The notes below the pieces were generated by a model. That model had not been told where the DNA came from. It did not search any database and saw only the letters and a program-made list of their open reading frames with translations. From Sphingomonas alpina (GTDB taxonomy: Bacteria > Pseudomonadota > Alphaproteobacteria > Sphingomonadales > Sphingomonadaceae): a DNA stretch of 64,000 nucleotides. Where the stretch lies: contig NZ_CP061038.1 of assembly GCF_014490665.1 (NCBI RefSeq), positions 2,046,001 through 2,110,000 on the forward strand, read 5' to 3'. The translations under genes were made by a program, and so were the position numbers. Shown here piece by piece: positions 43,668-52,480 of the stretch (positions within the stretch are counted from its first letter, which is position 1; each line of letters opens with the position of its first letter).

Positions 43668-44993
43668 ATGCGGCCGGGCATCGCGCTTCGGCTGCTGCTC
43701 GCCCTGCTGGCAATCGCCGCCATCGCCGTGCCGGCATTGATCGTCATCTTTGCACCGCCGGTCCGGCCGTATCGCCACATCGTCATGCCGCCGCAGCGTA
43801 TCGTCCCCCAGGCGGAACTGCCGCCGGTCGAACCGCTCAAATATCAGGACCTGCCGCCGGACGATGCGCGCAGCTTCAACGCGACGATTCCCTATTCGAC
43901 CGCGCCCAATCCCGCGGCGCGACCCTTCGCGCTGGATGGGACAGATGAGGACAAGGCACGCGCGATCGACTGCATGGCCGCGGCCGTGCTGTACGAGGCA
44001 GGCGACGATACGCTCGGCCAGCGCTCCGTGGCGCAGGTCATCATCAACCGCACCCGCCATCCCGCCTTTCCCAAGACGATCTGCGGCGTAGTGTTCCAGG
44101 GGTCGGAGCGCTCCACCGGCTGCCAGTTCACCTTCACCTGCGATGGCGCACTCGTCCGGCACCGCTGGTCGGATGTGGCATGGAAACGGGCGCGGGAGAC
44201 CGCGATCCTGGCGCTGACCGGCTCGGTGTTCAAACCGGTCGGCTATTCGACGCATTATCACACCGACTGGGTGGTGCCGTATTGGAGCTCGAGCCTCGAC
44301 AAGGTCACCAAGGTCCGCACCCATCTGTTCTTCCGCTGGACCGGCTGGTGGGGCACGCCGCCTGCATTCGGCCGGCGCGTCCTGTCGAGCGAGCCGGTCA
44401 TCGCGAAGCTTGCCGCATTGTCCGACGCGCACCGGATGGGCGCCGCGCTGGAGGAGGCGGCCGCAGCGACGATCGAAGGCGCCGCGCTCGCCGGCACCCT
44501 GCCGCCGCCGATCGCGACCGATACGAACAGCTTTCTCATCACGCTTGATGCAAAAATGCCGCCCGAAAGCTTTGCCACGCTGGCCTCGGCAACCTGCGGC
44601 GAGCGGCCCTATTGCAAGGTCATGGCATGGAACAGCAAGGCCAAGACCCCGGCCGCGCTGCCGCTGCAGTCCAATCAGGTCGCGGCCATGTCGTTCAGCT
44701 ATCTGCGCGACCGTGCCAAGGGCTATGACAAGGCCTTGTGGAATTGCGCCGAATATCGTCGCCCCGACCTGAACCAGTGCATGAAGCTGCAGGTGTTCGT
44801 GCCCGTGGTTCGCCCGACCGAGACCTTCCGGCTCGAAAACCTGCCCGGCGCGCGGGTCCTGCCGCCGCCATTGTCGACCACGCTGAAACCGGCAACGGAC
44901 GGCCTGACCGGTGTCCGACGCCGCAGCGAGTTTTCAGCCAGCCCGATAAAGCCGGCGCCGCAGCCGACCACAATACCGGCAACCAGACCGTAA
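43668..44993 (+). CDS. SleB-type cell-wall hydrolase with N-terminal membrane segment
   Basis: This 441-residue protein has an N-terminal hydrophobic helix (ALRLLLALLAIAAIAVPALIVIFAPP), then the hydrolase_2 core: DCMAAAVLYEAGDDTLGQRSVAQVIINRTRHPAFPKTICGVVFQGSERSTGCQFTFTCDG (catalytic Glu in YEAG) and HYHTDWVVPYWSSSLDKVTKV. A C-terminal region with Cys and Pro (about 290-441) resembles no domain I know. SleB-type enzymes are lytic transglycosylases/amidases that act on peptidoglycan. It is probably anchored in the inner membrane and periplasmic. Confidence 0.9.
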   Translation: MRPGIALRLLLALLAIAAIAVPALIVIFAPPVRPYRHIVMPPQRIVPQAELPPVEPLKYQDLPPDDARSFNATIPYSTAPNPAARPFALDGTDEDKARAIDCMAAAVLYEAGDDTLGQRSVAQVIINRTRHPAFPKTICGVVFQGSERSTGCQFTFTCDGALVRHRWSDVAWKRARETAILALTGSVFKPVGYSTHYHTDWVVPYWSSSLDKVTKVRTHLFFRWTGWWGTPPAFGRRVLSSEPVIAKLAALSDAHRMGAALEEAAAATIEGAALAGTLPPPIATDTNSFLITLDAKMPPESFATLASATCGERPYCKVMAWNSKAKTPAALPLQSNQVAAMSFSYLRDRAKGYDKALWNCAEYRRPDLNQCMKLQVFVPVVRPTETFRLENLPGARVLPPPLSTTLKPATDGLTGVRRRSEFSASPIKPAPQPTTIPATRP

Positions 44994-45085
44994 GTCGCCC
45001 GATGCGGCCCCCGGGCGAGGCAGCGCATCGGGATAATGAGCGCGGAAGCGTCTAAAATCAGATGGCTCTGAAATTACCCTTTTCT

Positions 45086-45114
45086 GTCATCCCCGCGAAA
45101 GCGGGAATGACGGT
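45086..45114. repeat. Short REP-like palindrome, type A
   Basis: GTCATCCCCGC, GAAA loop and GCGGGAATGAC form a hairpin. It equals the outer arms of the type A element without its middle part. Confidence 0.8.
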
Positions 45115-45159
45115 GGCGGGTTAATCAGAGGTCACGCTGCTCCAGTCGCCGTCCGCCCC

Positions 45160-46962
45160 TCAGGCAGCCGCGAACATCTCCGGCGGCAGCGTCATCAACG
45201 CTTCCGCACCGCCCTCGATCTTGCGGCGCAGCGCACCGGCGTCAGGCATGATCCGCTCGGCGAAGTAACGCGCGGTCACCAGCTTGGCGTCGAGGAAAGC
45301 GGCATCGCCCTCGCCCGCCGCCTTCAGCGCCACCGCGGCCTTCGCCATGCGCAGCCACATCAGGCCAGTCGCGACAATGCCCATGATGTGCATATAGCTG
45401 TGCGCGCCGGCGCCGACATTGTCGGGGTTCTGCATGCCGTTCTGCATGAACCACATGGTCGCCGCCTGCAGCTCGCCGGCTGCCTTTTCGAGCGCCGTCG
45501 CGAACGCGGCGGTGGCCGGATCTGCCTTGCCCGCCGCGACATCGTCGGCGACGACCTTGAAGAAGGCCTGCACCGCGCGGCCGCCATTCTGCGCCAGCTT
45601 GCGGCCGACCAGGTCCATCGCCTGCACGCCGTTGGTGCCTTCGTAGATCATCGCGATCCGGGCATCGCGGACATATTGCTCCATGCCCCACTCGGCGATG
45701 TAGCCATGGCCGCCATAGACCTGCTGCGCATTGGTCGCGATGTCATAGCCCTTGTCGGTGCCATAGCCCTTGATCACCGGGGTGAGCAGGCCGATCAGAT
45801 CGGCGGCGAGCTGCTTCTCCTCATCGGTCGCCGCGGCATGCTCCAGATCGACCTGCAGCGCTCCCCACAGGCACAATGCGCGCAGTCCTTCGGTCAGCGC
45901 CTTGGCATCCATCAGCATGCGGCGAATGTCGGGATGGACGAACAGCGTGTCGGCCTTTTCGTTCGGCTCCTTCGGCCCGGTCAGCGCGCGGCCCTGACGG
46001 CGATCCTGCGCATATTGCACCGCATTCTGATAGGCCGTCTCGCCCACTGCCAGTCCCTGCAGCCCGACGCCAAGCCGCGCGGCGTTCATCATGATGAACA
46101 TCGCGGCGAGACCCTTCATCTCGTCGCCGACCAGCCAGCCGATCGCACCATCATAATTCATCACGCAGGTCGAATTGGCGTGGATGCCCATCTTGTGCTC
46201 GATCGAGCCACACGACACCGCATTGCGCGCGCCCAGCGCCCCATCGTCACCGACCATGAACTTCGGCACAACGAACAGCGAAATGCCCTTCGAGCTGTCC
46301 GGCGCGCCCGGCGTCTTGGCCAGCACGAGGTGAATGATGTTCTCGGTCAGGTCATGCTCGCCCGACGAGATGAAGATCTTGGTGCCGGTGATCGCATAGC
46401 TGCCATCGGCCTGCGGCTCGGCACGGGTGCGGATCAGACCGAGATCGGTGCCGCATTGCGGCTCGGTCAGGTTCATGGTGCCGCCCCATTTGCCCGACAC
46501 CATGTTGGGGACATACTTCGTCTGCTGCTCGGGCGTGCCCTTGACCAGCAAAGCGGCGATCGCACCATGCGTTAGGCCGGGATACATGGCGAACGCCATG
46601 TTCGAGGAGATCATGAATTCCTGGAACGCGGTCGACACGACATGCGGCATTGCCTGGCCGCCGAATTCCTCCGGCGCGGACAAGGTGCCCCAGCCGGATT
46701 CGACGAACGCCTGATAGGCTTCCTTGAACCCGGCGGGTGTGGTCACGCTGCCATCGTCATGACGCGTGCAGCCTTCCTGGTCACCCGAATGGTTGAGCGG
46801 GAACAGCACTTCGGCAACGAACTTGCCGCCCTCGTCGAGCACTGCGTCGACCACATCGGGGGTCGCGTTCTGGAAACCCGGCAGATTGGCGTAACGGTCG
46901 AGCCCGACGACATGCTCGAGAATGAAGCGCACGTCGCGAACCGGGGGCGTATATTGCGGCAT
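45160..46962 (-). CDS. Acyl-CoA dehydrogenase, DmdC-like long form
   Basis: This 600-residue protein has the N-terminal MPQYTPPVRDVRFILEHVVGL typical of the long acyl-CoA dehydrogenases that include 3-methylmercaptopropionyl-CoA dehydrogenase. FAD-binding signatures are NLTEPQCGTDLGLIRTRA and ITGTKIFISSGEHD; the catalytic Glu lies in MIYEGTNGVQAMDLVGRK; QQVYGGHGYIAEWGMEQYVRDARI matches the family. A C-terminal extra domain of about 130 residues follows. It catalyses alpha-beta oxidation of an acyl-CoA in the cytosol; substrate choice (branched, short or sulfur-containing) is not visible. A MerR regulator gene is 27 bases upstream on the same strand. Confidence 0.93.
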   Translation of the reverse strand: MPQYTPPVRDVRFILEHVVGLDRYANLPGFQNATPDVVDAVLDEGGKFVAEVLFPLNHSGDQEGCTRHDDGSVTTPAGFKEAYQAFVESGWGTLSAPEEFGGQAMPHVVSTAFQEFMISSNMAFAMYPGLTHGAIAALLVKGTPEQQTKYVPNMVSGKWGGTMNLTEPQCGTDLGLIRTRAEPQADGSYAITGTKIFISSGEHDLTENIIHLVLAKTPGAPDSSKGISLFVVPKFMVGDDGALGARNAVSCGSIEHKMGIHANSTCVMNYDGAIGWLVGDEMKGLAAMFIMMNAARLGVGLQGLAVGETAYQNAVQYAQDRRQGRALTGPKEPNEKADTLFVHPDIRRMLMDAKALTEGLRALCLWGALQVDLEHAAATDEEKQLAADLIGLLTPVIKGYGTDKGYDIATNAQQVYGGHGYIAEWGMEQYVRDARIAMIYEGTNGVQAMDLVGRKLAQNGGRAVQAFFKVVADDVAAGKADPATAAFATALEKAAGELQAATMWFMQNGMQNPDNVGAGAHSYMHIMGIVATGLMWLRMAKAAVALKAAGEGDAAFLDAKLVTARYFAERIMPDAGALRRKIEGGAEALMTLPPEMFAAA

Positions 46963-46988
46963 TGTAAGTCCTTCAGCCTTGCTGGAAT

Positions 46989-47402
46989 TCAGGGAATCTG
47001 GGAATTTTCGAGGACGGCGACAAAGTCGGTGAGTTCGGCGATCGCCGCATCGATGTCCTGTTTCTGCGATGCCAGCAGCGCGACTCGCTCGCGGCAGCGC
47101 TCGATGGTCACCTGGCGCTGCGCCTTGCGGCCATCGCCAATGTCGTAAAGATCGATCATCTCGCGGATTTCGGTCAGCGAAAAGCCGACGCGCTTGCCGC
47201 GCAGGATCCAGGCAAGCCGTGCGCGATCGCGATGCGAATAGATGCGCGTCGTGCCGCGTCGTTCGGGGGCGATCAGCCCCTCGTCCTCATAGAAACGCAA
47301 GGCGCGAGCGGTCACGCCGAACTCGGCGGACAAATCGGAGATCGAAAAATGATCCCGATCGGCACGTTGCGGAACGACGGCATAGGCGGCGACGGTCGAC
47401 AT
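46989..47402 (-). CDS. MerR-family regulator, LiuR/AcdR-like
   Basis: This protein has 137 residues from the ATG at 47402 (the ATG at 47411 is possible; neither has a clear ribosome site). The core is ISDLSAEFGVTARALRFYEDEGLIAPERRGTTRIYSHRDRARLAWILRGKRVGFSLTEIREMIDLY, the MerR winged helix, followed by a coiled region GDGRKAQRQVTIERCRERVALLASQKQDIDAAIAEL. There are no C-terminal metal Cys. It resembles regulators that control branched-chain amino acid and fatty acid degradation, which fits the acyl-CoA dehydrogenase just downstream. Confidence 0.85.
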   Translation of the reverse strand: MSTVAAYAVVPQRADRDHFSISDLSAEFGVTARALRFYEDEGLIAPERRGTTRIYSHRDRARLAWILRGKRVGFSLTEIREMIDLYDIGDGRKAQRQVTIERCRERVALLASQKQDIDAAIAELTDFVAVLENSQIP

Positions 47403-47422
47403 GCCGCGCATTCTAGTGCCGC

Positions 47423-47437
47423 TTACGTGAACGTCAA
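47423..47437. promoter_or_regulatory. Candidate MerR-type operator TTACGTGAACGTCAA
   Basis: TTACGT and ACGTCAA form an imperfect dyad in the 37-base gap between the lipoprotein stop (47440) and the MerR start (47402). Its opposite-strand reading, TTGACGTTCACGTAA, resembles sites I recall for LiuR-type regulators. Confidence 0.55.
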
Positions 47438-47439
47438 TG

Positions 47440-47946
47440 TCAATTGGCACCGCCGCAAAGCAGTTTGCCTTTCGCGTCACGCAGCGTGGAGGCTTCCGAG
47501 ATCGATTCGCTCAACCGGTCGACATTGAGCGCGGCGATCGAGGCACGGCGTTCGCACAGTTTCGCGCAGGCGTCGGGCACCTTGCCCGGGAATGCGATTC
47601 GGTCGCCTTCGAATCGCGCGTCGAAACTGCAGCCCGGTGCGATGGGGAAATCGAGCGTCAGCGTCTCTCCTGCCCGCGTGACCACCCCGCTGCCTCCGCA
47701 ATTCTGATCGCCATAATCGACGAACACGCCAATCCGGTAGGCGCTGGCGGCGGGAACGATGCACACCCGGTCGGTGTCGCGGGCATAGAGCCCGGTAATG
47801 TCACTGCTGTCGGGATCGGGAATCACACCGGCCTCGATCGCCGCGGCCTCCAGCCCGTTCGCCGGCGTCGCCTTTTTGGCCGGCGACTCCGGCTGGCGCG
47901 AACAGGCGGCCAGCGCCAGCAAGAGCAGGATCGGCCTGGCTTTCAC
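47440..47946 (-). CDS. Lipoprotein of unknown function, coupled to hisI
   Basis: This 168-residue protein starts at a GTG overlapping the hisI stop (GTGA) and begins [22 protein letters not shown], a lipoprotein signal with the lipid on Cys 15. The mature part has four further Cys in pairs ([38 protein letters not shown]) that may form disulfides. There are no known catalytic motifs. It is probably exposed in the periplasm. The tight link to hisI is positional; nothing suggests a histidine function. Confidence 0.75.
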   Translation of the reverse strand: MKARPILLLLALAACSRQPESPAKKATPANGLEAAAIEAGVIPDPDSSDITGLYARDTDRVCIVPAASAYRIGVFVDYGDQNCGGSGVVTRAGETLTLDFPIAPGCSFDARFEGDRIAFPGKVPDACAKLCERRASIAALNVDRLSESISEASTLRDAKGKLLCGGAN

Positions 47947-48305
47947 TCTACCGGGCTCAGCGCATCGCCATCGATCCGGCGGTAGAAGCAACTTCGCTCA
48001 CCCGTGTGGCAGGCAGGACCGGCGGGATCGACGATCAGCCAGATCGCATCCTGGTCGCAATCGATGCGGATATCGGTGACGTGCAGGACATGCCCCGACG
48101 TCTCGCCCTTTTTCCACAGCTTGCTCCGGCTGCGCGACCAGAAATGCGCCTCTCTGGTGGCGATCGTCGCGGCGAGCGCATCGGCATTCATGTGCGCGAG
48201 CATCAGCAGTTCACCGGTCGCACGGTCGGTCGCGACGGCGGTGATCAGGCCGTTCGCATCGTAATTGGGGTTCAGCTCGAGGCCGATATCGCGGGAATCA
48301 GGCAT
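47943..48305 (-). CDS. hisI: Phosphoribosyl-AMP cyclohydrolase
   Basis: This 120-residue protein hydrolyses phosphoribosyl-AMP in step 3 of histidine synthesis. Family signatures are [72 protein letters not shown]. The metal ligands are the Cys/Asp of [10 protein letters not shown] and the Cys near [10 protein letters not shown]. The stand-alone form (no HisE fusion) is as in many alphaproteobacteria. The ATG at 48305 is chosen because upstream frame residues are repeat-derived. REP copy B lies 75 bases upstream. Confidence 0.95.
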   Translation of the reverse strand: MPDSRDIGLELNPNYDANGLITAVATDRATGELLMLAHMNADALAATIATREAHFWSRSRSKLWKKGETSGHVLHVTDIRIDCDQDAIWLIVDPAGPACHTGERSCFYRRIDGDALSPVE

Positions 48306-48380
48306 GGCCCAGCCATACGCCGGGCGCGAAGCGGGCGAAAGCGGGCGGCTCACACCAAGTCTCGCTGATCGCCCCTTCCT

Positions 48381-48438
48381 TTGTGCTCCCGCGAAGGCGG
48401 GAGCCCAGACTGGGTCCCCGCCTTCGCGGGGACACAAG
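48381..48438. repeat. 58-bp REP type B element, copy 1
   Basis: Starts TTGTGCTCCCGCGAAGGCGG and ends CGCGGGGACACAAG; two palindromic cores (CCCGCGAAGGCGGG and CCCCGCCTTCGCGGGG) flank CCCAGACTGGG. A second copy at 51153-51210 is identical and in the same direction. Confidence 0.9.
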
Positions 48439-48467
48439 CTTCCTCGCCTAGATTCGGTATCCCCGAC

Positions 48468-48716
48468 TCACCCCTTGCGAATCACCTTGACCAGTTCGGC
48501 CTTGTCCATCCTCGAGCGGCCCTCGAGGCCGATCTCGCGCGCCTCCTTCAGCAGATCCGCCTTGCTGCGATCCTCCAGCTGGGTGCTGCGATGGTCGAGC
48601 GTGCCGGCCGCCTTGGCGTTGGCGATCCGCGCGGCTTTCTCCTTCGACGCGCCGTCGCGGCGCAAATCCTCATAGAGCTTGTCGTTCTTGACCGTCGGGC
48701 CGTGATTTTTGACCAT
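48468..48716 (-). CDS. Small DUF7218/Rho N-terminal-like protein
   Basis: This 82-residue protein has MVKNHGPTVKNDKLYEDLRRDGASKEKAARIANAKAAG, a family motif, and ends with an SAP/Rho-N-like helix-extended-loop-helix: SKADLLKEAREIGLEGRSRMDKAELVKVIRKG. It is basic and probably binds nucleic acid. An AGGAGG site precedes the ATG at 48716 by nine bases. It is transcribed opposite purF. The function is undefined; homologs are small and often near stress genes. Confidence 0.85.
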   Translation of the reverse strand: MVKNHGPTVKNDKLYEDLRRDGASKEKAARIANAKAAGTLDHRSTQLEDRSKADLLKEAREIGLEGRSRMDKAELVKVIRKG

Positions 48717-48845
48717 GACTAAGTGCCTCCTGATCCACGGAAAACTGCCGATGCGGCAGATTGGTCCCGATCGATGTGACAAAAACGCGACAAACGCGGA
48801 TCGCATGCCTATATGGCGGGCGCCGCTTACTCCCCGAAGGGCGCC

Positions 48846-50318
48846 ATGCTGACAACCAATCCGTTCGACCTCCCCGATGCAAATGGGGACAAGCTGCGCG
48901 AAGAGTGCGGCATCTTTGGCGCCTCGGGCAGCGAAGGCGCCGCCGCGCTCGTCGCGCTCGGCCTGCACGCGCTGCAGCACCGTGGCCAGGAGGCGGCGGG
49001 AATCACCAGTTTCGACGGTGCCGAATTCCACACGCACCGCGCAATGGGCCATGTCGCGGGCAATTTCGACAGCCCGGCGATCATCGGCCAGCTGCGCGGC
49101 AATGTCGCCTGCGGCCATGTGCGCTATTCGACCACCGGCGAGACCGCGCTGCGCAACGTCCAGCCGCTTTATGCCGATCTCGCCTCGGGCGGCTTCGCCA
49201 TCGCGCATAACGGCAATATCTCGAATGCGATGCGGCTGCGGCGCGACCTGGTGCGGCGTGGCTCGATCTTCCAGTCGACCTCCGACACCGAGACGATCAT
49301 CCATCTCGTCGCCACCTCCAACTACCGCACCTTTGTCGACAAGTTCATCGACGCGCTGAAGCGGGTCGAGGGCGCCTATTCGCTGATCGTGATGACGCCG
49401 GAAGGCATGATCGCCTGCCGCGATCCGCTCGGCATCCGTCCGCTGGTGATGGGCAAGCTCGACGATGCGATCATCTTCGCGTCGGAAACCGTCGCGCTCG
49501 ACGTGGTCGGGGCGACCTTCGTGCGCTCGATCGACCCGGGCGAGCTGGTCATCGTCAAGGGCAGCGAGGTATCGTCGCATCGCCCCTTCGCGCCGACCGA
49601 ACCGCGGCCCTGCATCTTCGAATATGTCTATTTCTCGCGCCCCGATTCGATCTCGGAGGACCGCAGCGTCTATACCGTACGCAAGGAAATCGGTGCGCAG
49701 CTGGCGATCGAAAGCCCGGTCGATGCCGACCTGGTCATCCCGGTGCCGGATTCGGGCACGCCCGCCGCGATCGGCTATGCCCAGCAATCGGGCATTCCGT
49801 TCGAACTCGGCATCATCCGCTCGCACTATGTCGGGCGCACCTTCATCCAGCCCAACAACGAGGTCCGGCATCTCGGCGTCAAGCTGAAGCACAATGCCAA
49901 TCGCGCGCTGATCAAGGGCAAGCGAGTCGTCCTGATCGATGATTCGATCGTGCGCGGCACGACTTCCCTGAAGATCGTGCAGATGATGCGCGATGCCGGC
50001 GCGGCCGAGGTGCATATGCGCATCGCCAGCCCGCCGACCCGGCACAGCTGCTTCTACGGCGTCGATACGCCGGAGCGTGGCAAGCTGCTCGCCGCCAACA
50101 TGAACATCGACGAGATGAACAGCTATATCCAGGCCGACAGCCTGGCGTTCGTGTCGATCGACGGCCTGTACAAGGCGCTGGGCGAAGCGAATCGGTCGGA
50201 TACCCGGCCGAGCCATTGCGACGCCTGCTTCACCGGCGATTATCCGACCATGCTGACCGATCATGACGACGTCGCATCGGTCGATCAGTTCGCGCTGCTG
50301 GCCGAGCGGGTCAGCTAA
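48846..50318 (+). CDS. purF: Amidophosphoribosyltransferase
   Basis: This 490-residue protein transfers glutamine amide N to PRPP in the first step of purine synthesis. A 20-residue propeptide precedes the Ntn-type nucleophile C21 (LREECGIFG). Glutaminase motifs are LGLHALQHRGQEAAGI and CGHVRYSTTGE. The PRPP motif is RVVLIDDSIVRGTTS. Cys in HSCFYGVD and SHCDACFTGDYP match the [4Fe-4S] ligands of the Bacillus type. The ATG at 48846 gives the usual propeptide; 11 upstream residues from 48813 add nothing conserved. Confidence 0.97.
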   Translation: MLTTNPFDLPDANGDKLREECGIFGASGSEGAAALVALGLHALQHRGQEAAGITSFDGAEFHTHRAMGHVAGNFDSPAIIGQLRGNVACGHVRYSTTGETALRNVQPLYADLASGGFAIAHNGNISNAMRLRRDLVRRGSIFQSTSDTETIIHLVATSNYRTFVDKFIDALKRVEGAYSLIVMTPEGMIACRDPLGIRPLVMGKLDDAIIFASETVALDVVGATFVRSIDPGELVIVKGSEVSSHRPFAPTEPRPCIFEYVYFSRPDSISEDRSVYTVRKEIGAQLAIESPVDADLVIPVPDSGTPAAIGYAQQSGIPFELGIIRSHYVGRTFIQPNNEVRHLGVKLKHNANRALIKGKRVVLIDDSIVRGTTSLKIVQMMRDAGAAEVHMRIASPPTRHSCFYGVDTPERGKLLAANMNIDEMNSYIQADSLAFVSIDGLYKALGEANRSDTRPSHCDACFTGDYPTMLTDHDDVASVDQFALLAERVS

Positions 50319-50381
50319 GCCAAATTCTCAAACGTCACGCTGACCCCCGGCCCTTGGGCGGCGGGGGGTGGCGGAGGAAGA

Positions 50382-51095
50382 ATGATGACCGACAAACCCT
50401 TCGCCAACCAGATCGCCCTCGTCACCGGCGCGAGCCGCGGGATCGGCGCCGCGACCGCAAAGGCGCTTGCCGCGGCGGGCGCGCATGTCGTGCTGACCGC
50501 GCGCACCGCCAAGGACCTGGAAGAGGTCGAGACCGCGATCTTCGACGCCGGCGGCAGCGCAACGATCGCGCCGCTCGACCTGACCGAGACCGACAGCATC
50601 GCCCGACTCGGTGCGGCGATCGGCGAACGCTGGGAACAGCTCGACATCATGGTGCTGAATGCCGGCATGCTCGGCAGTCTCGCGCCGGTACCGGCGATCG
50701 ATGCGAAGGAACTGGCGCAGGTCCTGACGCTCAACGTCAGCGCCCAGGCCGCGCTGATCGCTGCGTTCGATCCGATGCTGCGCAAATCGCCGCGTGCCCG
50801 CCTGCTCGGCATCACCTCCAGCGTGGGGCGCAAGCCGCGCGCCTTCTGGGGGCTGTATGGCGCATCCAAGGCCGCGTTCGAGACGCTGATCGCGGCCTAT
50901 GGCGACGAGATGCAGCGAATCAGCTCGATCCGCACCGCGATCATCGATCCCGGCGCGACCCGCACCGCGATGCGCGCGCGCGCCTATCCCGGCGAGGACC
51001 CCGCCTCGGTCAAGGAACCGGAAGTGGTAGCGAACCGGATCGTCGCGCTGCTCGCCGATGATTTCGACACCGGGCATTTCGAGCGGATCGACTGA
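50382..51095 (+). CDS. Short-chain dehydrogenase/reductase
   Basis: This 237-residue protein has the NAD(P) motif ALVTGASRGIGAATAKAL, NAGMLGS for the coenzyme strand, a Ser in GITSSVGRK and YGASKAAFETLI for the catalytic YxxxK, then DPGATRT. It starts at 50382 or 50385 (ATGATG) with GGAGG upstream. It lies 63 bases after purF in the same direction and may be cotranscribed. The substrate is unknown. It resembles oxidoreductases acting on hydroxysteroids or acyl carriers only by family. Confidence 0.9.
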   Translation: MMTDKPFANQIALVTGASRGIGAATAKALAAAGAHVVLTARTAKDLEEVETAIFDAGGSATIAPLDLTETDSIARLGAAIGERWEQLDIMVLNAGMLGSLAPVPAIDAKELAQVLTLNVSAQAALIAAFDPMLRKSPRARLLGITSSVGRKPRAFWGLYGASKAAFETLIAAYGDEMQRISSIRTAIIDPGATRTAMRARAYPGEDPASVKEPEVVANRIVALLADDFDTGHFERID

Positions 51096-51152
51096 TTGAG
51101 ACTGACATAGTCCCGAACTTGTTTGGCGCTTATTCCCTTTACATAAGGAAGC

Positions 51153-51210
51153 TTGTGCTCCCGCGAAGGCGGGAGCCCAGACTGGGTCCCCGCCTTCGCG
51201 GGGACACAAG
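51153..51210. repeat. 58-bp REP type B element, copy 2
   Basis: Identical over all 58 bases to 48381-48438 and in the same orientation. The copies are 2,772 bases apart and enclose the DUF7218, purF and SDR genes. Confidence 0.9.
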
Positions 51211-51281
51211 GAGGGGGCGATCCCCCTCGACTATGCCAATCCCTTGACCGAAGGGGCTAAGCACCGAGCAGAAACCAGGAC

Positions 51282-52466
51282 CTACTTCCCCGCCGCCTCG
51301 ATCACCTGAAGCTGAAACACCGCCCGCTCCGCCTTCAGATCGTCGCCGGTCGCTTTCGGCCAGGCACCCGACACCGCGATGACGATCTTCTTTGCCGGGT
51401 CGATGAAGATGCTCTGGCCGAAAATCCCCTGCGCGCCGAAATAGCCGTTGGGATAAGTCCACCATTGATAGCCATAGCCATAAGCCGGCGAGGTCTCGAC
51501 CTGCGCGCGAGTCGCATCGGCGAACCAGCCGGCGGGCACGATGCCCTTGCCGCCGTCGAGCACCAGCTGGCCCATCCGCGCATAATCGCGCAGCGAGACC
51601 GACAGGCAGCAGCCGCCGATTTCCTGGCCCGACTGATCGATCATCCAAAACGCGTCGCGCTCCATGCCATAGGGCTTCCACACCTTCTCGCTGAGATAGG
51701 TTGCGAGCGGCTTGCCGGTGGCCTTGGTCACCAGCACCCCGATCAGATTGGTCTCGCCGGTCTTGTAGACCCATTTCTCGCCCGGCGGTGTTTCGCGCGG
51801 CAAGGTGCGCATATAGGCGACCGTGGGATCGACGCCCGCCGGCACCGGCTTGGCATACATCGTCGCCACGTCGGATTTCGGATCGGTATAATTCTCGTTC
51901 CATCTGACGCCCGAGGTCATCGTCAGCAGTTGCTTGATGGTCACGCCGTCATAGCCGCTGCCGGCCAGGTCGGGGATATATTTGGTCACCGGCTCCGACA
52001 CCGACTTGATATAGCCGTCGCGGATCGCAGCGCCGACCAGGGTCGAGCTGAACGACTTGGCGACCGAGAAGGATGTGTAACGCCCCTCGGCGGAATAGCC
52101 CCGGGCATAGCGTTCGAGCCGGATCTTGCCGTCCTGCAGGACGATCAGGCCGGCGACATTCTGCGCCGCCATATAGGCGTCGACCACCGCGGCATCGAGC
52201 GGCAGCGGCTTGCCCTGCGGCAATGGATGGATCTTGCCTCCCGCCTTGACGATATGGCCGGGAAACAGTTTCTCCATGGCCGGGAAGTTCTCGTCGCGCT
52301 GTGCTTGCGACCAGAACAGGATGGTCGCACCCGCGCTGCGCAATTTGTCCGCATCGCCGGTCGAAAGGCGGACTTCAGGCGATTCGACCGCTTGCGCATG
52401 GCTCCGCTCGACATGAGTTGCGACCCCCGCCAGCGCCACCGCGCCCAATATCGCCAGCCGCCGCAT
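51282..52466 (-). CDS. Secreted serine hydrolase of the beta-lactamase family
   Basis: This 394-residue protein starts at ATG 52466, which has GGGGAG with proper spacing; the ATG at 52472 abuts it. The signal peptide is LAILGAVALAGVATHVERSHAQ. The class C fold shows SxxK as S-F-S-V-A-K in TSFSVAKSF, a Tyr motif in WVYKTGETNLIG and the core GVTIKQLLTMTSGVRW. A pair of adjacent Cys is seen in EIGGCCLSVSLRD. It may be a periplasmic esterase or peptidase. It follows the cyclopropane synthase gene by 14 bases in the same direction, so it is probably part of that operon. Confidence 0.85.
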   Translation of the reverse strand: MRRLAILGAVALAGVATHVERSHAQAVESPEVRLSTGDADKLRSAGATILFWSQAQRDENFPAMEKLFPGHIVKAGGKIHPLPQGKPLPLDAAVVDAYMAAQNVAGLIVLQDGKIRLERYARGYSAEGRYTSFSVAKSFSSTLVGAAIRDGYIKSVSEPVTKYIPDLAGSGYDGVTIKQLLTMTSGVRWNENYTDPKSDVATMYAKPVPAGVDPTVAYMRTLPRETPPGEKWVYKTGETNLIGVLVTKATGKPLATYLSEKVWKPYGMERDAFWMIDQSGQEIGGCCLSVSLRDYARMGQLVLDGGKGIVPAGWFADATRAQVETSPAYGYGYQWWTYPNGYFGAQGIFGQSIFIDPAKKIVIAVSGAWPKATGDDLKAERAVFQLQVIEAAGK

Positions 52467-52480
52467 CCTCATCTCCCCTT

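Noticed and set aside
45388..46575. 395-codon plus-strand frame over the acyl-CoA dehydrogenase
   Set aside because: Antisense shadow; the minus-strand protein has full dehydrogenase motifs.
48468..50264. Long antisense frame (598 codons) over purF
   Set aside because: Only its last 82 codons (48468-48716) form a recognisable protein; the rest mirrors purF.
48381..51210. CRISPR array or composite transposon from repeated sequences
   Set aside because: The repeats are dispersed palindromes without regular spacers, cas genes or transposase.
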